This document shows, one piece after another, positions 11,201 to 24,400 of a stretch of 64,000 nt of DNA. Each line of letters starts with the position of its first letter. Position 1 is the first letter of the stretch. The notes under the pieces were generated by a model. It did not search any database and was not told where the DNA came from. It saw only the letters and a program-made list of their open reading frames with translations. This DNA comes from Apus apus (taxonomy: Eukaryota > Chordata > Aves > Apodiformes > Apodidae): contig NC_067283.1 of assembly GCF_020740795.1 (NCBI RefSeq), forward strand, positions 43,017,659 to 43,081,658, given 5' to 3'. The position numbers and the translations under genes were made by a program.

Positions 11201-14200
11201 AGTAGCCGAGCAGCTGGTGCAAGTCCCTGAACATGCACAGGTGATAATAAACATATAGGACTGAACTTCTGTTGTCATTGTTGCCATTTTGCACCTAAAG
11301 ACTGCGAAAAGATTTCCATCTCCAATATTGCTATTTCAAAGAAGTCCACCAACATAAAAAGCCAAGACAGTGGTTCACCACTTCCAGTTCTGCATAATAT
11401 TTTCTAGGAATTATAAAAACCTAAAACTCTCATTGTCCTAGTGAACTTGAGAATCCCCTTCCTTCTTTTTTGTTAACAAAAAGACAAGAGACACAGCATT
11501 GCATCCTGTTTGGATCGTTGCCTCCCACACTCAAGAATTCAACTAGTAAATCAATGTACAAAGGGAGCACTTCCAAAAAGTCTGTCCACAGAGAAAGGTT
11601 TCTGCAGGACTTTGGTGCTGGCATAGTCTTTGAGGGTATCATATTTGTCAAATAGTTCCAGATAAATGAAAGAGGAAGGTTTTGCTGTTGTTTTTAAGCT
11701 CACTGTTAGCAACTTATTCATTACACTCAGAGGAATATCCATCTTTTTTTTGGCTTTCACCACGGCTTCACTCCATGGACAACTGTACCACTTTAGTGCT
11801 GATTTGTGCTTTTTTTTTTTTTTCCTCCTTTCCTCATTTTCCTCTTGCAAGCACAAACTTCTAAATTTGCCTCAGATTCCAAATTTGCCATGCCTGCTCT
11901 TGCATACTGACTTTCGCTCAACCGTATATCTGTCATTGGATCCATTAGTAAGTACAGTAGTAAGTTCAACTTTCTGCATAAGTTGCTGAGCTTCCTGTAT
12001 GGTATGCTGGATCTTGAGCAGGGTGGAGGGTTAGGGAGCAAAGAAGCAGTAAGTGTTGTCCCCATGGTATAAATCATTGGAAACTGGCTTGCTCAGCATA
12101 TTAATTCAAGTTCTCAACACCCCCTCCTCCACCCATCCATCTCCCCTACAGCAGGGTCACCTTGAGTTTAAAGATGTGCTCATTAGGATGTGATGGGATC
12201 CAGAGGGGAATGGAGATCATCTCCCCTATACACATGTGCAAGTGAAATCTATAGATCTTGTTGGTGTGCAACTTCACATCTCTACTCCCTTCAAGGGCTG
12301 GCTTTGGGAAGCAGAAATCTTGCACTCAAACAGCTGACATTACTTTTTTAACCCCAGAAACATGACCCAGTTTAGGACTTGATCCTCTGTTCTCCAGTCC
12401 CACAGAGAAGTAAACCCCAACTGCCTTGCCTTACAGCACAGAGCTCTGCAAGCAACTGATGCTAAAATGTCTTTTTTTAATGTGCTAAATAAAAGGGTTT
12501 TTTTCACTTATATTGATAGACTGTCCCAGAGCACCTTTTATGCTTAAGCCTCACTTTAGCTCTCCTACTACTTGGTATGCATCTGAGAGGAAACTAAGTT
12601 ATCTTTCTTTTTCTTTTTTTCTTTCTCTGTGCAACCTGATTTATTCCTTCTACCTTTCAGAAATTCTGGCTGAAAATCATCTGTTTCTAACAATTTAGTG
12701 GAACTTAGCATCACAAGAAATGTTAGCACCTTTTCTTCCTTGTGGCTGCATCTGTAAAACTAGTTTCCTCTTCCAGACTTCTCAAATGTCTCGCTATTCT
12801 CTATCTGTTCAATCAGATTTCTTGTTAATCTAAGTACCTGTGTTAGCTTTAATCTCTGATAGTGGAAGTGAGACTACTGCCCTTCAGGATGGGCTCGAGG
12901 CCAGAAGATGTAAACGTCTGTTCTTCTCCCCCTGACTCTACCCTTACCCTGTCACAGCTTTCAAACTTGATGCCTACAGTTAAGAAAGATCTAAATCCAG
13001 GGTTTGGCTCACACTAAATTACTTCACTGCCTGGGTGCTGGACTTCGTAAAACACATGTCAAAACTGATGCTGGAGTAGCATTAAAGGCTCTCAAACTCG
13101 CCTTCAGCAAGATGTCCCATCAGATCACTTTTCCCTCCAGGAAAAGCTTGGCAGAATAGCCTCATCATATGAACATACTCCGCAGGTTCAAGAAACACAA
13201 ACTCTGAGCAGCTGGAGGTAGAAAGCAGATGCCAACATTATGGGCTAATAATTGGAAATGTTTTGTTGTTACCCTCCCATTTCCTGACACTGCTGCTGCT
13301 CCAATCCCTCACTTCACATTTATCCTCTCCGCACAGTTAACTTGTCTGTAACTCAAAAGTCCACCCTACGTTCATTCTTGTTCACATCCACAAGATCCTT
13401 TTACTCAGCTGGGGGAGTGCTTTTAACTGCCAGAGGTAGTATATGCTAACGCTTAAGGGAGAGTGGCTTGTCAGCTGCTAATGCTTCCCCACAGCTGTGT
13501 AAACTCCGGGCGCGGGCAGCTGTTCCCCTCCAGATCTGGCTGTGGGAGCTGGGAAGCCTGGCACCCTCAGCTATTCATTACCAGCCCCCAGTTCAGCCCT
13601 GAAACAGGGACGTGTGAGTGTCCCCTAACACGCCGCAGCAGCGCGATGGCTGACCTTGTGGTGGGAAGGGTGACGTGCTTCTGTGGGCTGCTCACAGGGA
13701 CACTAGTGTCTTCTGTCCCTTTGGCGGGCAAAAAGACATCATCTGCATCCTAAGGCTACCTGCGTCCACGTGCTGCCTGTCCCCCTCTCCCTCCTTGTCA
13801 TTCATTCCCTGGTGGATCTGGACAGACTGCTTCTCCTTCAGGGCCATCCAAGGTAATTCCCTGAGCATTGGCAAACCATGACCCTTGGGAAGTGGCGTGT
13901 GCCCTCAGGTGATTTTGTGTTACACGAAGCTAATCCTGACCCACATTCAGGTGCTGCTCTCTTCCACAGCTGCTCTGATCAAGGCAGGTCAGTTCCAGAG
14001 GTATAAGCTGAATGCTGAGAAAGAAAAGCGGAGACATTTCTGCATGGTCCTTAGCTGGAAACAGCCTTTGAGCTAATCTGGACCTGGAATGTTTAGGGTT
14101 TCATATATTGTAAACCCAACACTGGTCAGGGACAGTACATGCTAAGGAAATATGCTCCTTTACAGGAGTGAATGAACAAGCAGGCAGCTATGCAGGGTGA

Positions 14201-17114
14201 TAATCCAAGTTTTTGGTTCATGTGAGTATTTATTGTGGTTGTAATTGTGTTTCCTGTAGAGAAAGCTGTAAGATAGACTCGGAGGGAGCTGTAGCTACCT
14301 TGCATTGTGCAGTTCCTCCAGACTCAGGTTGTGTGATGAGACTAGTACACGCTTGTAGGTTGTGCAAGAGGTTGGAGTCTTAGATTCCAGCTTCTCAGCA
14401 AAGTCTCTGGTAAGACTTGACCAGTGAAGAGGCCTTTCCCCTCCTCACTGCTCCATGGGGGAGCCTGTTCCTTTGTGCAGGAAGCCTGGGCAAGCTCTTG
14501 CCTGGGCAGCTCTCCCTGGCAGGGGGAGCAGGTGGCTGTCTCCTCTTCTGCATGGCACCACGATGGCATCCCTATGGTCCTTCATAAAAGTGGACTTACA
14601 AAAGCAGCCTATCACTCACGTCACAGCCCAAAGCCCCTCTCACATGCCACTGGGAAAACAGGCAGCTGAAACCCTTTGGGTGAGAGCCTCCTCCCAGAAA
14701 AAGAGCCCTGAGGAGCTGCCTGTTTCTTGGAGGCTGTGAAATGTCCCTTTGTGGCGTCTCTCCTCGCAGTGTGCAGAAGGGTCCTGCGCCTGCTGGTGTA
14801 AATCCTCCCCAGTCTACCTCTGCCACAGGAGCTATAAATAGGCTGGGGGTTAAGACAAAGGAAAGCTTTCTTAAAATGGAGGATGCCACGGGTACTGTTT
14901 GCAGGAGTGGCAACTTTAAAGGGAAGGCAGGGATTCAGGGAAGTTTTAAAACTCTAGATACAGGTGATGCTGTAGGTCTTGGAGAGGGGAACCCCATCAC
15001 CCTGAGGATCTTTTCCCTTTTTTGCTTTTCTGAAGCAGGGTGTTGCCTCTCCTTTCCAATAAAACCCATGTACACTTAAGATGATGGATGGCTGCTGGGA
15101 GGAGAAGTTTGTATATCGTCTGTTTGCTAGCCACAGAGCAGTGGAGTAGCGTTGAGCCTGACAACCCCCTTTGTGAACCACTGCCTGGCAGTACAGATGC
15201 TCATTTGTTTAAACAAAAGCAGCCAAGGGGCTTGTGTGGTCTCTGCTGTGCAGATCCTACCCTTCCTCGCTGTTTCACAGCCACTGGCCTTTGGATGCTA
15301 CTGCAAGCCTGAGAAGTAAAAATAAGGAAGGAGGGAGCAAGCCTCAGGAAGCCAAATCAAATGGCGGTAGCAGCACCTCAGGAAGCTCGCCCAAGGTGGT
15401 GGGGTGCAGGGCAGGTGAAGAAGATCAGAGGCGTAGGAAATCAGGGAAACAGATGTGGCCATGCCAGGCTTCGGGGAGGGAGATCCTGAGATGCGGGGCC
15501 GGCATTCCCATGCGTTCCCATCTGGTGGTGAAGGAAATTATGTAAAGTGGAGAGGCCAGGGGCCCCCTTTCTTTTTTTTTTTTTTTTTTTTTTTCCCTTC
15601 CAATTCTTTTCTCCCCTCACTTCCCATGATGCAATTAAACAGCCATTGCTGACATCATCATGTATGCACGCTGAATGCAGCCATTGTGTCTCGGCTGCAA
15701 TGCTGTACTATATATAGATTAGTTGCCAATCTCTGCTATGTATCAGCAGGGAAGACACCCAAGGACTTATGTGAGCAGTTGCACTGTGGGACTCCTGGCT
15801 TTTGTCCCGTGGCCTCAAGACATGATGGACTGTACAGTGGAACTACAAATAATCAAAGATAAGAGATTTAGAGACCAAGTGAGCAGACTTGGGAAGAATT
15901 GATTTGCAGCAGTGATAGGAAAGCAGCCTTCTAGGTTGTGATGCATGAAGCAGAAAGAAGATTTGACCCATGCATGTCACTAGCTTCTTTTATATAAAAA
16001 TAAGTGGCTAATTACTAATCTTCCCTTGCCAGTCTCTATGCAAGGCAACATTAAATGGCTGCAGTTCCTACTTTCGTGGCTTTAGGTAGATGGAGGAAAA
16101 ACATCCACCTGGGGGTTTTGTTTTTGGGCACTTGAGGGGACAGAGTCAGTGAACTCTTCCCTGCAGATGGTAAATGCACCCCTCCATCTGCTGTGCAGCG
16201 ACCAGGCAGGGCAGCCACAGCCCGTCTTGCTGTTGCTGGTGGCACGAGAGGGTGAGCATGCAGTGAAGAGTGCTGCTGCATCTGCAGCCACCATATACCA
16301 GGGAATCTTTTCCATGCTGAGCCTGCTTAAGTGATCTTGCCAGCACTATGCTAGGGAAATTTGCTCTTGTGCATTTCCAGTGGCAGGATTTTCTTTTGCA
16401 GCAGGACAGCTTGGTTAGCCCCTTCTCCCTCACTCCCTACCAGCCCTTCGGCAGGAGGTGACAGGAGGTGGCTGAGCCAATCTAACAGCTCAACACTTCA
16501 GACAGGGGCAAGTCCTGCTCCTTCCCTCTAGCTCCTGCTCTTTGCTGCTCATCTCTGGACACTCTGGGCAGCTGACAGCAGGAACTGATGAGTTCTCGAG
16601 CTGAGAAGGTGGTGGGACCAGGAAGCTGCATGAGCAGGAGAGGGCTGGGGACCTTGGAAATAAGCAAACCCTCCCTGTTCAGCAGCAAGCTGCTAGATTG
16701 ACTCAGACAACAGAAAATTTGAGGGTGTAAATTGACCCTGAAAGGAAAGCTTTGATGTTAGAGCCTATTTTTTTTTCTTGTTGACTTCACTCCAGGCCAA
16801 ATTCCAACTAAACTGTGGCCAGTTGCAGCTTTCTCAATGGTTTAATGAAGTCCCATACCAAGGTGACAAGGCCAAGTGTTGCTGCAGCCCCAGGCACTTA
16901 CCTTCCTGCCCTTATGCTGCCCTTGGGGCAGTCACAGTCTGTTCCTAAGATGCATTCAGGTCTTCGCTCAGTAAATGGTACTTTTTGTTCCTCTGACTCC
17001 TGCTAGTTATTTAGAATAATCGAAGTAAAAACATTTATTTCTTGTAATCCCTGCAAGAGTGGCTCTTGCATTGGTAGGAGAAGGTAGCAGAGAAAATTCC
17101 ACAAGGGTGGTTTT
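8251..17114. other. Intergenic DNA, no gene recognised
   Basis: I see no exon, RNA gene or identifiable transposon here. Open frames are short and show no domains. Simple-sequence DNA includes a T run at about 11811-11823 and a pure 23-T run at 15572-15594 inside a longer pyrimidine tract (about 15564-15625). A TATATATA element with CRE-like TGACATCA upstream lies at 15640-15720 (see findings). Confidence 0.6.
15572..15594. repeat. Poly(T) tract
   Basis: This is an uninterrupted run of 23 T, followed by a C/T-rich stretch to about 15625. No retroposon body is recognised on its A-rich (minus-strand) side, so it is treated as simple sequence and not as the tail of an element. Confidence 0.85.
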
Positions 17115-18460
17115 GGCAGTCTGCAGGGATGGACATTCCTCAGCCTCTCTTGTGCCCCTGCTCCTGTGTCTCACCCACCTCTCACAACAAAGGTTTTCCT
17201 TATGTCCGGGTAGGATTTCCCTTCCTGCAGTTTATCACTGCTGCCTCTTGTCCTTTCAGTCTTCTCAGGCTAAATAAACCCAGTTCCCTTAGCTTTTCTT
17301 CACACATCATGCTCCAGTCCTCTAAATATCTCGGTGACCCTCTGCTCTACTTGCTTCAGAATATTCATATCTTTCTTGCACTGGGAACTCCAAACTGGAC
17401 ACAATAGCACAGGTACAGTCTCTCTACTGCTGAACACAGGGGAAGGATTGCTTTCTCAACCTGCTGCTGATCCACTTTCCAATCCAACCCGATCTGGATT
17501 TAGCCTTCATCCCTGCAGGAGCACACTTCTGACTCACGTTCAACGTGTTGCTCACTGGGATCCCCATATCCTTTTCTGCAGAGCTCCTGCTCAGGCAGTT
17601 GGTCTCTTCTGTTGCAGGGCCCTATCCAGGCAAGGTGCAGGACTTTGGATTTGTCATTGTTGAACTTCATGAGGTCCCCATTGCCCCATTTCTCCAGCTG
17701 TCCAGGTCCCTCTGAGTGGCAATCCTGCCCTTAAGGGTCGCGACGTCCTCATGGTTTGACAGAGTTATCTCCCATTGTGCAGGTTGTGGGTGATACTGGT
17801 GTATACCAGCTCTGGCCCCAGTATTGATCCCAAAGCTCATAAATGGCTGCCTGATGGACTCTGAATCTGTGACCACTCCCTCTGAAGCCTGAGCACAGAG
17901 ACAGTTTTTCACCCACTTTCTAAGTCCATCCAAGCATCCCATACTGCTTTAGTTTGAGTACAAGGTTGTAATGGGATGACATTATGCTGTGAACGCTTTT
18001 CTAAAGCCAAGGAGAGTAATATCCACTGTCCTCCTCACCCCTGCAGTGTAGGCCCCTTATTTCACCATGAGGACAGGCAGGCTGGTCAGGCACACCTTGC
18101 CCTTGGAGAACCCATGATGGCTATTCCCTGTTACTCTCCTCTCCTTCATGACGTGGACACAAAGTCCCCGCGAACTTGCTTTATAATTTTCCCAGGCACT
18201 GGGTTGACTCTGACCAGCTAGTCTTTTCCCAGCTTCTTCTTATTGCTCTTTTGGTTTTTTTTGGAGTCAGACATCTTTCTCCTGTCATCAGGAGCCTCTC
18301 CTGGGCGCTATGACCTCTCAGAGAAGAGTGAATACGGCCTCACAGAGACACCGTCCATCACCCACAGCACCCTCAGGAGCATCCCCTCTGGTTCCATGGA
18401 CTTGTGTGCATGCAGCCTTACCTCTGTGGTCCCTGGCTTAACCCTCCTGTAGTGTGGGGA
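17115..18460 (-). repeat. Long CR1 LINE fragment, antisense
   Basis: About 1.35 kb reads as reverse-complement CR1. The order from left to right is the 'aaggttttccttatgtc' / 'ctgcctcttgtcctttcag' block, 'ctccagtcctctaaatatc', 'gaactccaaactggacacaatag', the '...ccccatttctccagctgtccaggtccctctga' block, 'cccagtattgatccc', 'ttctaaagccaaggagag...atccactg' and 'accctcaggagcatcccctctggttccatgg'. The far right corresponds to the C-terminal part of the CR1 reverse-transcriptase ORF, now broken by stops and frameshifts. The 3'-most tail (left side) is missing or too diverged to see. The copy is old and inactive. Confidence 0.88.
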
Positions 18461-21400
18461 AACCTAGTCTGTGGAACCAGGCTGACACCTTGCCAATAAA
18501 AGTGAGGCAAAGGCAGCACTGAGTGAGGCTTGTCCAAGTCCATTGTCTGGTGTCAGATAGGTAGGATGTGGTGTGCCAGGGCACACGGCAGCTTGGTGGG
18601 GTTGGTACCTACCCCATATGCATGCCAGGAAATTAGATGTGGTGTAAAATATAGAGCAGTTAATTAGAATTCTTGCCTGACCAGCTGAACTCTGCACCAG
18701 GTAGTTCCTTATGTGAGTCTCCCCTGACATGCAGACCCCTCTTACTGTCTGCACCTGATGGTAATGAAGAGCAGATTTGTCCCCAGCATGATTCCAAGCT
18801 ATTGAGAATGTTTCTAAGTCTGGATTTGGGGTATATTAATGCCATTTACCAGCAGTGACATGTGTGCAGGTGTATTGCATTTTCCAGCACAGTCAAGTGT
18901 GTTTTGCACTTACCCAAGCAGAAAGCAGAAACAATATTGTGTTTTATGTCTCACCACCTGAATCCAAACAGGATAGTACATGAGCCAACACTAATAGCAG
19001 ACCTCAAATTGGGCATTGATCAGTAGATCAAACAAAGCAGCCCTCCAGTAAGATAAAAGGGGCAAGTCAAGTTCCCTGTGTGGTGTGATAGCTACAACTG
19101 CAGAAGTCACCACTCATGGCATCACAACCTGGAAAACGCAGCCCAGCAAAGCCCCAAATACTGCTGGTGAGGGACAACACAGGACAGTGAGTGTCAATGA
19201 CTGCAATTAGAATTGCAGAACTTTTGCAGTTTGACCAATGATCAATCCATGGTGCTACAGTCTTATCTTTTCAAACTATTGAAACAATCACTGTATTTGA
19301 TTTACAGATGTTCCTCAAGTGGAAGAAGACAACACATTATCCTACACCATTTCTACAGTTAGTAGCCTTGTGGGTTTTCATTTCTGCTTGTACTTGTTAG
19401 TCATTTTAATTGCATGTATATTGTAGAGTGAATGAGAGGCACAATTTGGGATATGAGGATTTCTTCCAGTTTAAGACCTTCTGATGTGGCTGTCTTCACT
19501 GGTAAAAACAAAGGCAACATCAGAGCAGACAGAAAATACCATGGTATTTCTGGAGGTAGGAGGCCATGCTTTGCGTTTCCTGCATGCAAACAGTATTTCT
19601 ACTTGGTAATAGCTCTGCTGGAACCAACTGTCTTTCAGTCATTGTCTTTTTAAATCCCAGATACAGAAAACCTACGGGTTTAAAATTTATTTTGTATCTT
19701 TTTGTGATCTAGCTTGATACAGCACCCTAGAATCTTCCACCTAACTGGGTAATTATATATTGTTTTAAGGCAAAAATGTTTTAAACTTCCTGTAATGTTG
19801 AACACCTCCCAAAGATACTTTGAATATTGGCCAAAAGCATGGCCTGGGAATAATTGACTACATGACTGTCAAAACAAAACTCCCAGGGCACTGAGCACCC
19901 CTGGGAAACCAGGCATCTCAGGAAGATGGAAACACCCAACTGCAGGAGTTGAGAGCTGAGGCAGTCTGCCCTGCCTTGGCTGGCCTTAGTCACCTTGCCA
20001 TGTTGCCCCAGGCATGTAGCCACTCCAAACTGAACTAATGTGTTTGTCTTTTAAGATGAAGTTTTGTTAGACTTTTGCTCTCTGACTGCACAGATCCAAA
20101 AGTTAGGAGAAAAAAATGGTAAAAATCGTAGTTCCTTAATGGTGAAACAGAAAAGTGCTGCCTCTTTGCAAAGCTTGTTCTCTCCTGACATGGTAGACCA
20201 AGGGTGTCTCCAAAAACCCATAAATAGCTATCTGATCCCAGCAGCAGTGATCTGCAAAGTTATGAAGCCATCTCTGCTTTTCAGGTTTCTGATGCAAGTG
20301 CCTTGTGTAATACCTCAGGCTTTTAGGTACAGGAACTGTAGCCAGCCCATAAGGCTGGATGCATATCTTATCCACCTTGAGGCCAAAATAGCCTGACCTT
20401 TAGATGATCTTCGGAAGATGATGAATAATGTATTGCATCTCCCAGAAGGCTGATTTCTGCCTGTACAGTAACTGACAGTCTTCTTGACATCAACCAACAG
20501 TGTCAGCTTGTGTCTTTTCAAAAAGGGTTCTGGGGTTATTGAGGAGAAAAACCTGTAAGAGGGAGGAAGGACCGCTTCAAAAAGAAGTGAAAAACTATTG
20601 CAGCCATCAAATGGAAGTGAGCCTTGGGACAGCCCTTCCGTCACGCAGTGCCTGCAATGTTGGGATTCTCCTGAGCACAATAAAATCCATCAAAGAAGGA
20701 ACATTGGCAAGGCTGGAGAGAGACAGCAGGAACTGAGGGCTAGGAGGGTACTTCCGAGGAGTTAATGAGCATTGCCTTGTAGTTTGTGAGTGAGCAGACC
20801 TGTGAGCAAGGGCATGTATTTAGGAGATCAGTAGGAACTCCCAGAGCAGCTATCTTGATTGCCATATGACAGCACCAGGCCAGCACTGACACACACATGC
20901 TAGCTTCTATGAGTTATAATTTAGATGTCACTCATTATGAAAAAGGCATTACAGGATAAAGCCCAAGTCCTTTGGTTCAAAGAAATCCTCAGGACCACTT
21001 CAGCATAGCTGCCTGCCATCTCTGGCCATTTCCCACTGGGCTGGGGCTGTCTTCAGAAGCCCAGGAGTCCCTGGGATCAGCCAGGTCTCAGCAAAATCAT
21101 CTCCTTGTGAGGGGACTGCCTGCAGGTTGTGGACCAGCACCCTCCCATGCAAGGAAAGTCTTCTCTCCCTCTGCTCTTCCTTCTCCCAGGGTTGCCATTG
21201 AAGAGTTCCAGAAACAGCAGCTTCCTGTCATGAGTCACTGAAGAGACTTCTAAGCTCAGAGGGAATTCAAAGTGATTTAGTGCATAGAAGCTTACACCTG
21301 TTTGGGGATGGGCAAGGCTCCTAAGCCCTGCTTTGGTGCTTCTGAAAATGCTGTGCCGTGCCAGTTAGCTGCAGATGTGTTTGCAGGGCAAGAATGACAC

Positions 21401-24400
21401 TGCTTGAGTTTCCCCTGCTTTTCTGGGCTAGACCACCTGCTGGGAGCAAGCCCTGCAGAATGCCCAAGCTCTTGCCTTCAAAGCACAGTGCAGATGCCAA
21501 GGTGGCAGGAACGGGCCATGGTGGTGTGGTTTTTGGGCAGTCTGGCTCTTGGATGCTCTTTTAGTAGAGGAGCCGCCACTATTAAATGAAGATACACCTC
21601 TTAAATGAAAATACATATTTAGGTATGGCAAATGCCTTAGCTAAAGGGCCCTTAGGGGAACAGGTAAGTTGCAGGGAACACTTTCTGCCAGCAGGATTGG
21701 AACTACCTGGAAATAAGAGCACACAATTTTATTTTAAAACATAATGAAAAGTGTGCTTCTCTGTGACTCATTACGCATTCCTTATGCCTAAGCTGACAGC
21801 ACTTGTACTCTTTACGTGATTTGCTCAGTTACATTCTTGAGCATTTGTAAGATTATAAGCACCTGGAGAGCTTGGCTGCCTTCATGGGATGCTGTTTGTG
21901 TTGAATGTGGTGCCAGGGTTATGCTGCAGACATGCTACCAGAGTCTAACCAGGTGAGACTACTGTTTTTGATTCAAGTGTGTTTGGTCTCTGATTTCTCT
22001 TGGGTTTTTACCTTCTGGGGCAGTTCTCTAAACTAAGCATTGCTCCAAGGTCTTCTCCATGCTTTTGGAAGATAACATCCATCTTGTTGGGACTTGCTGC
22101 TTAAACCATGTGGGAATGAAGGGCCCTTTACTTCCCAGCCTGCCTTAGGCCTGCTGTGATCCTTCAGCAGTGCAGGTGACAAAGCAGGAGCTGTGAATTT
22201 CAGGGTTTGTGCTGCTCTGCAGGAAAAAAGAAGGGACAAATGAGACAGGAATTTGGCTTCTCATCACTGATATCAGTGGGTAGGAGAACTAGGGCTCCAG
22301 AAATGTGTCTCTGAACATACCCAACATTTACAGAAGACTGCTGAACAAGGCTTCCCCTGTTCTTCTGACCGCTGGGTCTGTGCTTACACCCCTCGAGGCT
22401 GAGGTGGGCTCCTGTTGGTCCCCTGCAGAGGCTGCATCCAGAGGCTAAGCTCTGACTGGGGCAAAGTCAGCTCCTGGGGAGGGGTGAGGTGGACACAAAA
22501 CCACTCCCTGCTGCTCTTCAGCCAGCATCTTCTATCACAAGGAAAGATGACAAATTGTTTGTTAAATTATTTAAGGTATTACTGACTGGTTATAAATTAT
22601 TAAAGTGTTTATTACTTACCATTTGGATGGCAACTTAGAGCAGAAAATCACAAGCCTTGCAAGAAACCTGAGGCTGGCCCTTGCTTGCCAGACAATGCTG
22701 GGGACTCCGGGGTGAGCCGAGGTGGTGGGTGCAGCAGCATCTGGTGTGAGAAAAGGCACGGCTGGAGCCTGGAGCATGTTGCAGCCTGTGCTGCTGCAGA
22801 TGGCTTTGCCACTGGTGCTGTGGTCTCACAACCTCCTGCCACTCCTCCCGGTGCTGTTTTTCTTTAATATTTGCATGATGGCAGTGCTAGGATCCCTTTG
22901 TACCATGTGCCATATGAACAAACCACAGAGACAATCCTTGTCCAGCGGTTTGCTCTTTGTCTCTGTGATTTTCGTATTAATTAAACTGCCTTTAGGTAGA
23001 AGAGGACACCACTAAAGCAAGAATGTGCTAATTCTCAACAGCCAATGCATATGTTTGTTTAATGGTTTTGCTTTGTTGACAATATTTGAATTTGTTTTAT
23101 ACTGGCTCTTTTTCCTTCTTTTCCAGCCTCCCTCGTATTTGGGTTTTTTGCTTTCTGTTTTAATCTTGCCATTCCTTGAAACTGTAATCATGTGCTGATC
23201 ATTAGAACTTCTGTTCAATGCATACTTATCCTTTGTGGTCACCATTCAAGAGTCGGAGATTAGCGATCAAAGAAAGAGTGTACCTTATCTTCCAATGTTA
23301 TTTTGAGAAAGACAAAGCAAGGAGATAAAAGTAGCTCATTTGGACATGCAGCTCTGCTTAACAATACCTCCACATCAGTGTTGAGATAGTCAGGATTGGG
23401 CATGTGGTTAAAAAATAACTTGTTGGAGCAAAAATTCTGGTAGTGAGTTCTGACTACATAACATGGCTGCTAAAAAATGAGAAGAGGTTCACAGTTACAC
23501 TTTTGGCTGCGTGAGATGGGTTTGATTTGCAGGCATGCATTCATCACAGCATCCAGCATCCACAGGGTAGTCAGGGATTGCTGGAAATCTCTGAAAGTGT
23601 TTGTGAATAGAGTCAGCTGAATATGTTTGTCCTTGAAATGCACTGTTTCTTATTTAGTATCCTGTGTTCATTTTTCCTCCCTTGCAAACATTTCAGTCAT
23701 TCAGCCCAGGAACTGATTAAACCACCCAGTAAACACAGTACAGATGTCAAAGTGAAAAATTCACAAGCTATTCATAACAAGCCATCTGCTGAAAATAATT
23801 TGTCTAAACTATTTGGGGAAAATTTACAAAGTAATGAAAACGCTCAGAGATACTTGGGAAGATTTTAATTACCAAAAATCAAGAGAATGCCTAATGGTAT
23901 GTTTTGGATACAACTGAAATCCTCGCAGCTTATTGCAGGATTTAGGATAATAAATGCTCTTTGGCCTGCTGTGCTAAGTGCTAGCTGCTCAGTTTTGCAC
24001 CATGTAAACCTGTTTCGCCTTCATGATTACCCCACAAGAACAAGCGGTTTGGTGGTAGCCTGTGGTCTGATTTGCATTCCCAGGGTGATAAATGGCCTAA
24101 CTCCCACTCAGGCTATGTTTGGACTATATCGGAAATCCAACCTTCAGAAACTCAAACCACCCAAACAACGGCATAGTTTTCCTCAAGAAAAGACATACCT
24201 AACCTTCAGTAATTTTTTATTTGGGTAAATGATTGTTTCTTTGGCCATTCAAACTGTTTTGCTGATGCTGTTTTCAGGGCTCCCGGAGACAAGCTTTTTC
24301 ATCTGCCATGGCTCCAGAAACATGTTTCTCCATTCTCTGCCTCTCCTCTTTACCTTGGTTTACTCACTGGTGCTTTGACAAACACCTGAGCTGGCTAAAG

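Noticed and set aside
1708..24077. POU octamer sites (ATGCAAAT/ATTTGCAT) at 1708-1715, 4359-4366, 22869-22876 and 24070-24077 as possible pluripotency enhancers of TRIM71
   Set aside because: About two or more such 8-mers are expected by chance in 64 kb on two strands, and more with AT bias. No adjacent SOX motif was seen that would raise confidence.
23887..24228. 113-codon plus-strand frame considered as a possible exon
   Set aside because: There is no similarity to a known family and no clear flanking splice sites; the block may be conserved noncoding DNA, but that cannot be judged from one genome.
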